A stretch of DNA of 64,000 nucleotides from Mesorhizobium sp. WSM4306 (GTDB lineage Bacteria; Pseudomonadota; Alphaproteobacteria; Rhizobiales; Rhizobiaceae): contig NZ_VFTC01000001.1 in the NCBI RefSeq assembly GCF_007003975.1, forward strand, positions 558,001 to 622,000, in the 5' to 3' direction. The notes below the pieces were generated by a model. It saw only the letters and a list, made by a program, of their open reading frames with translations. It did not search any database and was not told where the DNA came from. The translations under genes and the position numbers were made by a program. Below, piece after piece: positions 35,231-44,714 of the stretch; position 1 is the first letter of the stretch; each line of letters begins with the position of its first letter.

Positions 35231-38200
35231 CTAATTACCCAGCGACTTCAGCAGATTGTCGACCGAGAATGGATTTGTCTTGGGCTTTGGCGGCGCCGGT
35301 GCCGTACCGTCATTGACGCCGGGCAGTGAACGGTCGACCTTCGGCGCTTGCTCCTGCGCCTTGCGCTCGGCCTCCAGCCTGGCCTTTTCCTGCGAAGCAA
35401 TCCGCATCGCTTGCTCAGCCTTCTTCCGTTCGGCTTCGGCCTTGGCGGCGTCTTCGGCTGCCTGCTGCTCGGCCTGCGCCTTCGCTTCGGCGTCCGCCTT
35501 GGCCTTGGCGTCGGCTTCCGCCTGCGCTTTCGCATCGGCGTCGGCCTTTGCTTGCGCATCTGCCTTGGCCTTGGCATCCGCTTCGGCCTGCGCTTTTGCG
35601 TCGGCTTCAGCTTTCGCCCTGGCGTCGGCCTCGGCTTTCAGCCGCGCCGCTTCCTCCTGCTTGCGCAGTTCCTCGGCCGCATTGTCACGTTCGGTCTGCA
35701 GGGCAGCGTAATAGCGCACTTCGCGCCGCAAGCGCTGCTTCTCGAGCAGTGCGGCCTGCATCGCCTCGACCCGTTGCTGCTCTTTCTCCAGCGCGCGCTG
35801 GGTCAGGAACTGCGCCAGCGGCTCGCTGTCGAACAGCTTCTTCATCGCGCCGAACGGCCCGTCGACGCTGAAATTGACCGAGGGATCCGACCCGACCAGC
35901 GCCTCGTCGCCAGGCTTGTAGGTGATCGTACCCCTGGCGGCGACGGTACTGGTGTTCAGGTCCGCCGTAATGTCGGCGGACAACGCCGCGCCAGCATTTT
36001 CCAGCTTGACCGGCGGCGCCCTGAGCGTACCGCCGGCAACCGTAAAGGCGATGTCGGTATCACCAGCGGCAAAATTGCCGTCGCCGGCAATGTCAGGCGC
36101 AAAGCCCGCGGTCTTGGCCACGTCGATGTCGCGCCCGATCGTATCGGCCTTGGCGATCAAGGCGCCGAAGGCATCGGGATTGACACCGGCAATGGTCAGG
36201 CCTTTCAGCGCCGCCGTGCCGGAGCCGGAGAGTGCGGCAATCATCGCGTCGACCGATTTGCCGCTGGTCGACAGGCCAGTCGAGAAATCGCCACTGCCGC
36301 TCAGGCCGGCATTGGGCAGCACGGTGGTGAGATCCGCGCCAGCAAGCCTCATCTGACCGGAGAACAGCCCGGTGCCGTCGGTATTCTTCAATTCGAACAG
36401 GCCGGTTAGTGCGCCGCCGAGCAGCTTTGCCTTCAGGTCCGAAACCCGGATGCCTTCCTGGTCGAGTTTTAGCGACAGCGATGCGTCATAGGCCGTGGCC
36501 AGCGGCCCGGCGGCAAGGGTGGCCGTCGTCAGATCGAGGTCGGCGGTGAATGGCAGGATGGATTTCTGACCGAACGGCGCCGTCGGCCAGTTGCCGTTGC
36601 TGGCGATGAAGGACTGGTCGCCGAACAGCGCCACCGCCATCGGGTCGAGGTCGAGTTCGTCGAGCGCCAGCGCACCGGCAAGGTGCGGCAGGCCCTGCTT
36701 CACGTCGAGATTGATGTCACCGGACACCGCCGCTTCGTTGATGGACCCGCTGAGACCGCTCAGCACCAAAAGGCCATTGCCGAAATCGGCATCCGCGCTG
36801 AGCGAGGTCGATGTGCCGGTGCCCATGCCCGGCAGGCCGACGCCGGTGGTCATCAGCCAGGGCTCGATATCGGAGGCATCGACGCCGATCTTGCCCTTGA
36901 CGGTGGCGCCTTGCGGGCTTTCGGCGACGGTGCCGTCGAACGTTGCCTTGAAATCATCGGCGGCCAGGTTGAAGCTCGTCGCCAGGCCGCCGCCAAGCGT
37001 GCCTTTGGCTGAAACATCGGTACTTGCCTGGCCGAGCATGCCGAGCGGCAGCGCCGGCATTCCATAGAGCGCCAGCAGCGCGGTGGCGTCGGGGTTTTTG
37101 GCGTTGAAGGTCAGCGTCACCGGCGCGTCGAGCAACTGGCCGACGGCACCCCTGCCCGACAGCGACGCCGAAAAGGCGGAACCACCCGCCTTGCCTTGCC
37201 CGCTCACCGCCAGGCCTGTTGTGCCGTCACCATTGTCGGCGGCACTTGCCACCAGATCGACTCGCGCGTCCTGGAGCAGCTCGGGATAGGCAGACGTGCG
37301 GCTTGCCAGCCCCTTCAGCACATCATTGTCGGGATAGCGTTGCGCGGCGATGTCGATCAGCGGCTTCAGGTCGACGGCGACCACCGAGGCGTCGAGCTTG
37401 CCGGTAGGGCTCGCCGGAAAATCCTTGATCCGGCCGGTGGCGCTGATCGACGCGCCGGCAAGGCCGCCAATCGACAGCCGGTCGATTTCGAGCAGCCCGT
37501 CGCGCAGCCGGAGCGCGGTATCGACTGTGTCGGCGGTCAGCCCGCCGGCACTAACCGGCCCGGCCTTGATCTGGAAATCGAGGTCGCGGTCGGAAAAGCG
37601 GTTGGCGCCCTTGTCGCTGACGAAGATCGAGGCGAACGCCGTCAGCCCGTCGACATCGAGTTCGCCGCCCGTGAGCCGCATCAGCACCGACGGCTTGGCG
37701 TCGTCGGGCTGGCTGGAATCGATGCGGCCGGAAAACTTTGCCTTGCCGAGGATCAGTTCAAGATCGCTGAACGCCTGTCGCCTCTCCGACAGGTCGACCT
37801 TGGCCTTGAAGCCGGCGGCCGGCAGGCGGCGGATCGCCTCGTCGACATCTTTCGACAGCCAGGCCGCAAAGCCGGAAGGCTGCGCCACCGCTAAAAGCAG
37901 CGAGCCGCTGAAGCCGAAATGATCCTCGACGCTGAGCATGCCGTCGGCTTCCAGCGTGGTGCGCCCTGGCAAGGTCGCAGCCATCGACTTCACCGACCAG
38001 CCGCCCTCGACCGGCTCGGCGGAGAGATGCACGTCGCGAACCGTGGTGTCGCCGGCCACCACCGCCGGCAGCTTGACCTCGACGGTGCCGGGTATGGTCG
38101 GCTTCGGCAGGTCGAGCAGCGCCTGCTCGATACCGGCAATGCGCTGGTCCAGGGTCAGGCCGGCGCCCTTCTCAGCGCCCACCGCCTCGTCCAATTGCAC

Positions 38201-39202
38201 CTGCGCGCCATTGGCCTCGATGGCGAAGTTCGGCTTCAGCCCGAGATCGACCGAAGCCTTGCCGTCGGCGGTGTAGGGATTGTCGAGCGGCCCGGTCTCG
38301 AAACGGAATTCATCGACGCCGAGTTTCTGGTGGTCGAGCGAGAACTTGCCGTTCAGCCGAAACCCCGGATCGGGCTTGCCGGCGCTGACCTTGCCCGTAT
38401 TGATCTCAACAACCTCGCCATCGCTGCCGCGCAGCGCTGCCCCGCTTTTGTCGAGACTATTCTTGTCGGCGCCGGAAATCTTGAACTGGCCGGAATAGAC
38501 GGCAGCCCCTTTGACGATGCCGGCATTGCCGTCGGTTTCGACGAGCAGCGGATAGGCATCGGGATCGAACTTGAGCCTGAGCCGCATCTGGCCATTGCCC
38601 TCGGCCTTCCCCGTCGAAGCGACGACCGTCGAGCGCAGGCCGTCGAGCCGCAACGTGCCGTCCATGCGCCACGGCCCGGCCAGCGACTTGGCCGAGATGG
38701 TCGAATTGATTTCAGAAATCAGATGGCTGCGCCCACCCGCCGCATGGCTGAGCGCAATCTCACCCTCCGTCACCGTCAGCTTCTCGATCGAGATCTGATT
38801 GACATCGAAAGGCGAGGACGGCCGCATCGCCCAATCGACCGTGCCGTCATCGGCGATGTCGATCGCCGCCTTCGGATGCACCAGCCGCATGTCGAAGATC
38901 AGCACTTCGCCGCGCAGGAACGGCGCCAGTTCGGCATCCATCGAAAACGTCTCGACGGTCATCGCCGGCTGGCCGCCTGGGCCACCGGCGACGGTCACAT
39001 TGGAGAAGGTCACCGACGGGAACGGCAACAGCCTTGCCGTAGCGTCGCCCTGCACCGTCACCTTGCGGCCGAGAATGGCGCTCGCCTCGCGCTCGAACTC
39101 GGCGCGGTAGCCCGTCCAGTCGATAAAATACGGCACCACGAGTGCTGCCAGCAGCACCAGCACGAACAAGCCACCGAAGATCACGAACAAGCGTGCGAGC
39201 AT
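35231..39202 (-). CDS. AsmA-family protein
   Basis: A 1323-residue protein anchored by one N-terminal helix (LARLFVIFGGLFVLVLLAAL). The AsmA domain begins right after it (YFIDWTGYRAEFEREASAIL, then GRKVTVQGDATARLLPFPSV). The middle is a long repeating beta-rich region, and the AsmA C-terminal region lies around SGSGDFSTGLSTSGKSVDAM. AsmA proteins are bridge-like periplasmic proteins linked to lipid transport and outer-membrane assembly. The last 140 residues are unusual: a coiled coil of Ala/Lys/Asp/Glu repeats (35380-35660 in DNA), then a proline-rich tail. Confidence 0.9.
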   Translation of the reverse strand: MLARLFVIFGGLFVLVLLAALVVPYFIDWTGYRAEFEREASAILGRKVTVQGDATARLLPFPSVTFSNVTVAGGPGGQPAMTVETFSMDAELAPFLRGEVLIFDMRLVHPKAAIDIADDGTVDWAMRPSSPFDVNQISIEKLTVTEGEIALSHAAGGRSHLISEINSTISAKSLAGPWRMDGTLRLDGLRSTVVASTGKAEGNGQMRLRLKFDPDAYPLLVETDGNAGIVKGAAVYSGQFKISGADKNSLDKSGAALRGSDGEVVEINTGKVSAGKPDPGFRLNGKFSLDHQKLGVDEFRFETGPLDNPYTADGKASVDLGLKPNFAIEANGAQVQLDEAVGAEKGAGLTLDQRIAGIEQALLDLPKPTIPGTVEVKLPAVVAGDTTVRDVHLSAEPVEGGWSVKSMAATLPGRTTLEADGMLSVEDHFGFSGSLLLAVAQPSGFAAWLSKDVDEAIRRLPAAGFKAKVDLSERRQAFSDLELILGKAKFSGRIDSSQPDDAKPSVLMRLTGGELDVDGLTAFASIFVSDKGANRFSDRDLDFQIKAGPVSAGGLTADTVDTALRLRDGLLEIDRLSIGGLAGASISATGRIKDFPASPTGKLDASVVAVDLKPLIDIAAQRYPDNDVLKGLASRTSAYPELLQDARVDLVASAADNGDGTTGLAVSGQGKAGGSAFSASLSGRGAVGQLLDAPVTLTFNAKNPDATALLALYGMPALPLGMLGQASTDVSAKGTLGGGLATSFNLAADDFKATFDGTVAESPQGATVKGKIGVDASDIEPWLMTTGVGLPGMGTGTSTSLSADADFGNGLLVLSGLSGSINEAAVSGDINLDVKQGLPHLAGALALDELDLDPMAVALFGDQSFIASNGNWPTAPFGQKSILPFTADLDLTTATLAAGPLATAYDASLSLKLDQEGIRVSDLKAKLLGGALTGLFELKNTDGTGLFSGQMRLAGADLTTVLPNAGLSGSGDFSTGLSTSGKSVDAMIAALSGSGTAALKGLTIAGVNPDAFGALIAKADTIGRDIDVAKTAGFAPDIAGDGNFAAGDTDIAFTVAGGTLRAPPVKLENAGAALSADITADLNTSTVAARGTITYKPGDEALVGSDPSVNFSVDGPFGAMKKLFDSEPLAQFLTQRALEKEQQRVEAMQAALLEKQRLRREVRYYAALQTERDNAAEELRKQEEAARLKAEADARAKAEADAKAQAEADAKAKADAQAKADADAKAQAEADAKAKADAEAKAQAEQQAAEDAAKAEAERKKAEQAMRIASQEKARLEAERKAQEQAPKVDRSLPGVNDGTAPAPPKPKTNPFSVDNLLKSLGN

Positions 39203-39372
39203 CAGCTCCGAACGGGTTGATTGAAAGTCAACCGCACTCTACCCGCATCAGCGTGTCGATAAAGAGGCAATTTCCTTGGCAGACGCGTTGCTGAGGCTAT
39301 CACTCGAGGAAAAAACCTTGGCTGATCAACTGCATCGCCAAAGCAACCCAGAAAGCCGATTGGCATGACCGA

Positions 39373-39873
39373 TCAACGGCGTCCGACGGCCTCCAACAGT
39401 GTCGCCAGAACAGCTCCCTGGTGAAGGCTGACCGAAAAGCCCTCGGCGATGAATTCCAGCGTCGAATCATGGAAAGTCAGGATCATGTGCCGATAACCGG
39501 AAAACAGCTCCGGCCTGTGGGACGGGTGAACCCGATTTGCCTTCTCGAAGGAGGCGATCCAGGAGGAATTGAGGACTTCGAACGCGGAGTACGGCCGCAG
39601 CCCCAGTCCATACAAGCGGTGCCCGCTGATGACTTCGTCGTTTGGCGGGCCGAACTGGAATGCCAGGTAGGGATCTGCCGTCAGGATTGCGATCGATTGA
39701 TCGTCGGCCACAGATGAAAACGAGCGCGGATTGGTGCCGTCGAATGATGGATCCGGACTGTCGACGATGTAAGCAATGAGCAGCCTGCCCTCATCGGCAA
39801 AGACATGCGGCAAGGGCGCGCCGGCGGACGACAACGGCACGTCGATCGGTATTAGGGCCTCCGATGTAGGCAT
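39373..39873 (-). CDS. Conserved hypothetical protein
   Basis: A 166-residue soluble protein that I do not assign to a named family. Internal stretches such as FQFGPPNDEVISGHRLYGLG, AFEVLNSSWIASFEKANRVH and MILTFHDSTLEFIAEGFSV look conserved in style and give a mixed alpha/beta profile. No signal peptide or membrane segment is visible. It stands 48 bp upstream of the small membrane-protein gene on the same strand. Confidence 0.65.
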   Translation of the reverse strand: MPTSEALIPIDVPLSSAGAPLPHVFADEGRLLIAYIVDSPDPSFDGTNPRSFSSVADDQSIAILTADPYLAFQFGPPNDEVISGHRLYGLGLRPYSAFEVLNSSWIASFEKANRVHPSHRPELFSGYRHMILTFHDSTLEFIAEGFSVSLHQGAVLATLLEAVGRR

Positions 39874-39920
39874 CTACTGGCCCTCTCCCGGCAACGACGC
39901 AGCTCTCGCGCTCCGCGGTA

Positions 39921-40418
39921 TTATCTCGCCAAGGCCCTTCGGCGATATTCGTTCAGCAGCACGGCCATCTCTTCGGGCGAAAATTCCCAGCCCTTGGGCA
40001 ATGCGGCTTCGGCGCCCAGGCTTTTGGTGATGCTGCGCATGACGGAGCTCTTCTTGACACCCGGTGCGAAATTATAGCCGATCATCTCGCCGGCTTTGGG
40101 CAGGCTGTAGACGTGGAAGCCTTCAACGTCTTGCCAGCGGACCAGTTTCGGCGATCGGACAAGACCGCCGCCGAGCATGAAACCTTGTCCGTTCAGCATC
40201 AGCATTTGTGGGCGCACAAGCAGCCATACAAAGACCAGCGCGCACGGCCCGAAGAACGCCATGCACAACCAAAGCCCGGTGGTGTCATCGTCTTCAGAGA
40301 CGTAGATTAGGAAAGCACTGCCCAGGACAAAGACGAGGCTGGCCAGCAGCATCAGCAATGTCTTGCCGTGCGATGCCCTTATGACCAAAGGCTCCACAGT
40401 CTTGGTCCCGTACCGCAT
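39921..40418 (-). CDS. Small membrane protein, PH-domain-like (STM3941-like)
   Basis: A 165-residue protein with two transmembrane helices (LLMLLASLVFVLGSAFLIYV and LWLCMAFFGPCALVFVWLLV). A compact domain follows (MLMLNGQGFMLGGGLVRSPK, then LVRWQDVEGFHVY), similar to bacterial PH-like domains of the STM3941 type. GAGGGGCGG precedes the ATG at 40418. Its function is unknown. Confidence 0.6.
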   Translation of the reverse strand: MRYGTKTVEPLVIRASHGKTLLMLLASLVFVLGSAFLIYVSEDDDTTGLWLCMAFFGPCALVFVWLLVRPQMLMLNGQGFMLGGGLVRSPKLVRWQDVEGFHVYSLPKAGEMIGYNFAPGVKKSSVMRSITKSLGAEAALPKGWEFSPEEMAVLLNEYRRRALAR

Positions 40419-40446
40419 TGCCGCCCCTCGCCTCCGCAATATTCGG

Positions 40447-41856
40447 CTATGCAGGTAATATCTTGCCCGGGTTCATAATGTCTTGCGGATCGAGCGCCTT
40501 TTTGATCGATCGCATGATGTCGACGCCGTGGCCAAGCTCGTGGCGCAGGAAGCCGACCTTGCCCTGGCCGATGCCGTGTTCGCCGGTGCAGGTGCCGTCC
40601 ATGGCGATCGCCCGCATGTTCAGCCGCGCGACGAATGTCTCGGCCAGCGCGATCTCTTTGGGGTCGTTGACATCCATCAGCACCAGCACGTGGAAATTGC
40701 CGTCGCCGGCATGCCCGACGATCGGCGCCACCAGGCCCATTTCGGCAATATCGGCCTCGGTCTCAGTAACGCATTCGGCCAGCCGCGAGATCGGCACGCA
40801 GACATCGGTCGACAGGCCCTTGGTGCCGGGCCGCAGCGTCAGCGATGCCCAATAGGCATCGTGCCTGGCCTTCCACAGTTTCGTCCGTTCCTCGGCGACA
40901 CTGGTCCACAGAAACGGCCCGCCGCCATTGTCTTCGGCGATGGCACCAAAAGTTTCGGCCTGCTCGGCAACACCGGCATCGCTGCCATGGAATTCGACGA
41001 ACAGGCACGGGCTCTCGGGATAGTCGAGCTTGGAATAATGCTTCATCGCCCGCATCTGCAGCGCATTGACCAGTTCGATGCGCGCCACCGGAATGCCCAT
41101 CTGGATGGTCGCGATGACCGCGTTGCATGCCGCCTCCAGACTTGGAAACGGACAGACGCCGCCGGAGATCGCCTGCGGAATGCCTTGCAGCTTCAAGGTC
41201 AGCGACGTGATGATGCCGAGCGTGCCTTCCGAGCCGACCAAAAGCCGCGTCAGATCGTAGCCGGCAGAACTCTTTTTCGCCCGCTTGCCGGTCGTCACCG
41301 CCTCGCCATCGGCCATCACGGCCGTCAGCGACAGCACGTTCTCGCGCATCGTGCCGTAACGCACCGCATTGGTGCCCGATGCTCGCGTTGCAGCCATGCC
41401 GCCGAGCGAAGCATTGGCGCCGGGATCGATCGGAAAGAACAGGCCGGTGTCGCGCAAATGCCGGTTGAGGTCCTCGCGCGTCACGCCGGGCTCGACCATG
41501 CAGTCGAGATCCTCAGGGTTGACCGCAAGAATCCGGTTCATGCGCGAGGTGTCGACCGAGATGCCGCCGCCCGGCGCGTTGGTGTGGCCCTCCAGCGAGG
41601 AGCCGACGCCGAAGGCGATGACCGGCACGCGGTGCATCGCGCAGGCGCGCACGATCTCCTGCACCTCTTCTGTCGTCTCCGGGAAAGCGACACCGTCGGG
41701 CGCCTGCGTCGGGATATAGGTGGTGGTGTGGGCATGCTGGGAGCGGATCGCCGCGCCGGTCTGGAAACGTTCGCCGAACTGCTGCTTGAGGATGCCGAGC
41801 ACGGCTGCGATGCCTTCCTCGTTGCGTTCGACCGGGTTGAGGTCGCTCAAAGCCAT
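40447..41856 (-). CDS. FAD-linked oxidase, D-lactate/glycolate dehydrogenase type
   Basis: A 469-residue flavoprotein. The FAD-binding PCMH domain includes VPVIAFGVGSSLEGHTNAPG and GANASLGGMAATRASGTNAV. The C-terminal oxidase domain ends with CTGEHGIGQGKVGFLRHELG, typical of cytochrome-linked D-lactate dehydrogenases and GlcD. The catalytic region HAGDGNFHVLVLMD is intact. GCGGAGGAATTC precedes the ATG at 41856. It is divergent from the thioesterase gene. The exact 2-hydroxy acid cannot be told from sequence. Confidence 0.85.
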   Translation of the reverse strand: MALSDLNPVERNEEGIAAVLGILKQQFGERFQTGAAIRSQHAHTTTYIPTQAPDGVAFPETTEEVQEIVRACAMHRVPVIAFGVGSSLEGHTNAPGGGISVDTSRMNRILAVNPEDLDCMVEPGVTREDLNRHLRDTGLFFPIDPGANASLGGMAATRASGTNAVRYGTMRENVLSLTAVMADGEAVTTGKRAKKSSAGYDLTRLLVGSEGTLGIITSLTLKLQGIPQAISGGVCPFPSLEAACNAVIATIQMGIPVARIELVNALQMRAMKHYSKLDYPESPCLFVEFHGSDAGVAEQAETFGAIAEDNGGGPFLWTSVAEERTKLWKARHDAYWASLTLRPGTKGLSTDVCVPISRLAECVTETEADIAEMGLVAPIVGHAGDGNFHVLVLMDVNDPKEIALAETFVARLNMRAIAMDGTCTGEHGIGQGKVGFLRHELGHGVDIMRSIKKALDPQDIMNPGKILPA

Positions 41857-41958
41857 GAATTCCTCCGCGAATGGACCAGCGTCCACGCTTGTTATGCGAT
41901 TATGGATGCGTAGTCTCGCCGGCTGCATCCTGTCCAGCACCAGAACAAGGAAGTTCTC

Positions 41959-42438
41959 ATGCCCATCCCCGCCCCCTACGTCTCCAAACCGATGGATATC
42001 GAGAAGGACTGGATCGACTACAACGGCCACCTCAACATGGCTTACTACAACGTGCTGTTCGACCGCTGCTCGGACGAGGCCTTTGCGGCAATGGGCATGG
42101 GGCTGGACTATGTCAAGGAGCGGCGCCTCACCATCTACACGGCCGAGGTCCATGTCTGCTACGTGCAGGAACTGCATCTCGAACACAAGGTCGTCGTCTC
42201 GTTCCAGCTGATCGACCATGACGACAAGCGGCTCAGGGCCTACCAGGAAATCCGCCATGTCGACGGCTGGCTCGCCGCCACCTCCGAAACCCTGTCGCTG
42301 CATGTCGACATGTCCGGACCGAAAGTCGCACCCTTCCCCGCCGACGTGCAGGCCAAGGTGGAAGCGATGCGCGCCGCCCATGCCGCGCTGCCGATGCCCG
42401 AACGCGCCGGCCGTTCGATCGGCATCAAACGCAAATAA
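41959..42438 (+). CDS. Hotdog-fold thioesterase
   Basis: A 159-residue 4HBT-type acyl-CoA thioesterase. The active-site region is DYNGHLNMAYYNVLFDRCSD, with Asp and His typical of the family. LTIYTAEVHVCYVQELHLEH follows. It resembles the thioesterase domain that is fused to L-carnitine dehydrogenase in some bacteria and releases betaine from betainyl-CoA. That link is suggestive only, because no carnitine genes are adjacent. Confidence 0.8.
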   Translation: MPIPAPYVSKPMDIEKDWIDYNGHLNMAYYNVLFDRCSDEAFAAMGMGLDYVKERRLTIYTAEVHVCYVQELHLEHKVVVSFQLIDHDDKRLRAYQEIRHVDGWLAATSETLSLHVDMSGPKVAPFPADVQAKVEAMRAAHAALPMPERAGRSIGIKRK

Positions 42439-42672
42439 GCGAACTCTGTCCTCACAAGGGGCTCGAAAGCCACACTGGCAAGCCAAAGTCGCAGCGTCCC
42501 CAAAATCCACTGGTCGCTGTGCTTGAAGCGCTTTCGGCCCCGCGTTAACCTTACCGAGATTTTAACGTTAACAAACCATTTGAGCCATTGAACGACTCAG
42601 CGGACCGTTTGAGAACGGGTTGATCCGAGTTGCGATGCGGGCGGCGGGGCACAGGCGGTTCGAGGAACGTGC

Positions 42673-42870
42673 ATGAAAACCGACATCAAGGTCGAAGTGG
42701 ACAGGCTGGCTGCCGATCCGCGCGTCACTGACTATGATTTCTGGCGCTCGTTGAAGAACGTCAACAACGAGATCTTCCACATCGCCAACAGCAACGAGCC
42801 GATCCCTTTCGACATGATTCGCTGGCGCGCCATCCTGAAGCAGGCGCGCATGAAACGCGGCCACGCCTGA
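42673..42870 (+). CDS. Small conserved hypothetical protein
   Basis: A 65-residue protein: MKTDIKVEVDRLAADPRVTD, then YDFWRSLKNVNNEIFHIANS. I recognise the style of a short rhizobial hypothetical protein, but no function. An AGGAACGTGC ribosome site precedes the ATG. The upstream 200 bp contain the AT-rich palindrome TTAACGTTAA near 42563. Confidence 0.65.
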   Translation: MKTDIKVEVDRLAADPRVTDYDFWRSLKNVNNEIFHIANSNEPIPFDMIRWRAILKQARMKRGHA

Positions 42871-42918
42871 CGTCGGCCTGCACTGCCCTCATTGCCCCGC
42901 CGGGCGTTGACCGGTCTA

Positions 42919-43824
42919 CTAAGCCAGCTTCTCCTTCAGGAAAGCGATCGTCCGGCCCCAGGCGAGATCGGCTGCCTTCTTGTCGTAGCGCGCGGCTGAC
43001 GTGTCGTTGTTGAAGGCATGGTTGACGCCGTCATAGACATAGACCGTGTATTCGACATGCGCGGCGTCGAGCGCCTTCTTGTAGGCATCGATGCCGGCAT
43101 CGATGCGCTCGTCGAGCCCGGCATAGTGCAGCAACAGCGCGGCCTTGATCTTCGCCGCGTCCTCGGCCTTCGGCTGCATGCCATAATAGGCGACGCCGGC
43201 CGCAAGATCGGGCGCTTTGACGGCCAGATCGTTGACCGCGCCGCCGCCCCAGCAGAAGCCGACGGCGCCGACCTTGCCGTTGCCGTCCTTGTCGCCCTTG
43301 AGATAGGCGATTGTCGCCAGGCCATCGGCGGTGACCTGGCTGGCGTCGAGCTTGGTGAACATGTCACGCGCCTTGTCTTCGTCAGCGGGCGTGCCGCCGA
43401 GCGGCGACAGGAAATCCGGCGCCAGCGCCACGAACCCTTCCAGCGCCACACGGCGCGCGATGTCCCTGATGTGCGGATTGAGCCCACGGTTTTCGTGAAT
43501 GACGATGACGGTCCCGAGCTTGCCGGACAGGCTCGCCGGCTTGACCAGATAACCCTTCATCTCGCCGCTGCTGCCGGGATAGGTGATGTCTTCAGCCTTC
43601 AGGCGCGGATCGTTGTCGGCGACAACAGCCGCCTGCGCCGAATTGGCGGCCAAGAGCGGCGCGATCGCGGCCGCCGCGGCACCCGACCCGGCGAGTCTGG
43701 TCAACCGTTCCATGAAGCGGCGACGGTCGAGCGTCAGATGCGTGTATTCGTCATAGGCATCGATCATCGCCTGGCTGATGGCAGGGATGGCAGGCTTGGC
43801 GGCTTCGGCGATGGGTTTCGTCAT
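42919..43824 (-). CDS. Dienelactone hydrolase family protein, exported
   Basis: A 301-residue alpha/beta hydrolase. The N-terminal leader has a twin-arginine-like motif (LDRRRFMERL) followed by a hydrophobic run ending NSAQA, so Tat export is likely. The nucleophile is the Cys in VGFCWGGGAV, with Asp in LHYAGLDERI and His in GVNHAFNNDT, which is the Cys-Asp-His triad of the DLH family. GAGGAG precedes the ATG at 43824. The substrate is unknown. Confidence 0.88.
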   Translation of the reverse strand: MTKPIAEAAKPAIPAISQAMIDAYDEYTHLTLDRRRFMERLTRLAGSGAAAAAIAPLLAANSAQAAVVADNDPRLKAEDITYPGSSGEMKGYLVKPASLSGKLGTVIVIHENRGLNPHIRDIARRVALEGFVALAPDFLSPLGGTPADEDKARDMFTKLDASQVTADGLATIAYLKGDKDGNGKVGAVGFCWGGGAVNDLAVKAPDLAAGVAYYGMQPKAEDAAKIKAALLLHYAGLDERIDAGIDAYKKALDAAHVEYTVYVYDGVNHAFNNDTSAARYDKKAADLAWGRTIAFLKEKLA

Positions 43825-43843
43825 GGCGTGCTCCTCGCTGGGA

Positions 43844-43903
43844 GATGACCTCACGGTCACTCCGGGATGACCTTGCGGTCACTCCGGGATGACCTCACGG
43901 GTC
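43844..43903. repeat. 22-bp tandem repeat upstream of the DLH gene
   Basis: Two full copies (43844-43865 and 43866-43887, differing at two bases) and a partial third begin GATGACCT and end CACTCCGG. They lie about 20 bp before the DLH-family start, so copy number might affect expression. Confidence 0.75.
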
Positions 43904-44110
43904 AAGATAGGGTGCAAGCCCGCACGGTCCAGTCACGGATCAGTGACACTTTCGTCGTCAGGCCGCGCAGTTGGCACAAGTCAGCCGCACCAACCGCGCG
44001 GCCATCACATTTTGGTCATTTCAGAGAATGTTGATGGTGCCGCCACAATATCAGGGGAAGTTGATTGTGGCTTCGCCCGTTGCGGCAGCCAGACGAGAAG
44101 GAACAACGCT

Positions 44111-44251
44111 ATGACCTTGTCCACTCCGATCCTTTTAAGCGCGCTCGTGGTTGCCGCAGCCGCCTTGCTGGCCCTGCGCTCCGCCGCGTCGGAAGCTGCC
44201 GAGCGGATGGTGAAGGTCCGGGTCGACTGGCGCCGTTCGAAAACCCGATAA
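44111..44251 (+). CDS. Small single-span membrane protein
   Basis: A 46-residue frame: a hydrophobic helix (STPILLSALVVAAAALLALR) followed by a basic tail (VKVRVDWRRSKTR). AGAAGGAAC lies upstream of the ATG. It is 27 bp before the frameshifted gene on the same strand. I do not recognise the family. The support is ribosome site, composition and position only. Confidence 0.4.
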   Translation: MTLSTPILLSALVVAAAALLALRSAASEAAERMVKVRVDWRRSKTR

Positions 44252-44278
44252 CCGACAGTAACACCGAGGGGAAACATC

Positions 44279-44709
44279 ATGGACGCCCAGAGCATCGTGA
44301 CCATCGTCTCGCAGAAAGCCGGCCTCGATCAGGCGGTCACCGAAAAGGTCGTCGGCACCATCTTCTCGGTGCTCGAACATGAAGCCGAAGGCACCACCGT
44401 CTCCAGCTTCTTTGCCAAGATACCGGGCGCTGACGCACTCGCCCAGAAATACGACGTCATGGCTGCCGCCCCTGCCGGCGGTGGTGGCTTCCTGTCGTCG
44501 CTGCAAGGTGCGCTTGGCGGCGTGCTTGGCGAAAAGACCGGCGCACTGATTAATGGTGTCGCCGCGCTCAAAGCCCCGGCCTCGACATGGCCCAGATCCA
44601 GAAGGCCGGCACCATGCTGATCCAGCAGGCCGAAGCCGCCGCCGGGCCGCAGCTGACCAATGAAGTACTGGGTTCGGTGCCAAGCCTGAAAGGCCATCTC
44701 GGACTCTAG
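44279..44709 (+). pseudogene. Frameshifted small hypothetical gene
   Basis: The first frame reads MDAQSIVTIVSQKAGLDQAV ... GALINGVAALK and then loses sense. The adjacent frame continues GLDMAQIQKAGTMLIQQAEA and ends SVPSLKGHLGL with TAG at 44709. The break is at a run of four C near 44574-44577, consistent with a one-base loss. The intact protein would be about 143 residues. Its C-terminal half resembles small phasin- or DUF2780-like proteins, but I cannot name it with confidence. The lesion is either a real mutation or a sequencing error. Confidence 0.7.
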
Positions 44710-44714
44710 GCCAT

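Noticed and set aside
35231-39202. Long plus-strand frames opposite the AsmA gene
   Set aside because: They mirror the AsmA codons, show no family resemblance and lack ribosome sites; AsmA has a clear membrane anchor and domain pattern.
42540-42570. CtrA binding site (TTAA-N7-TTAA) before the 65-residue gene
   Set aside because: Several TTAA elements are present but none has the 7-bp spacing.
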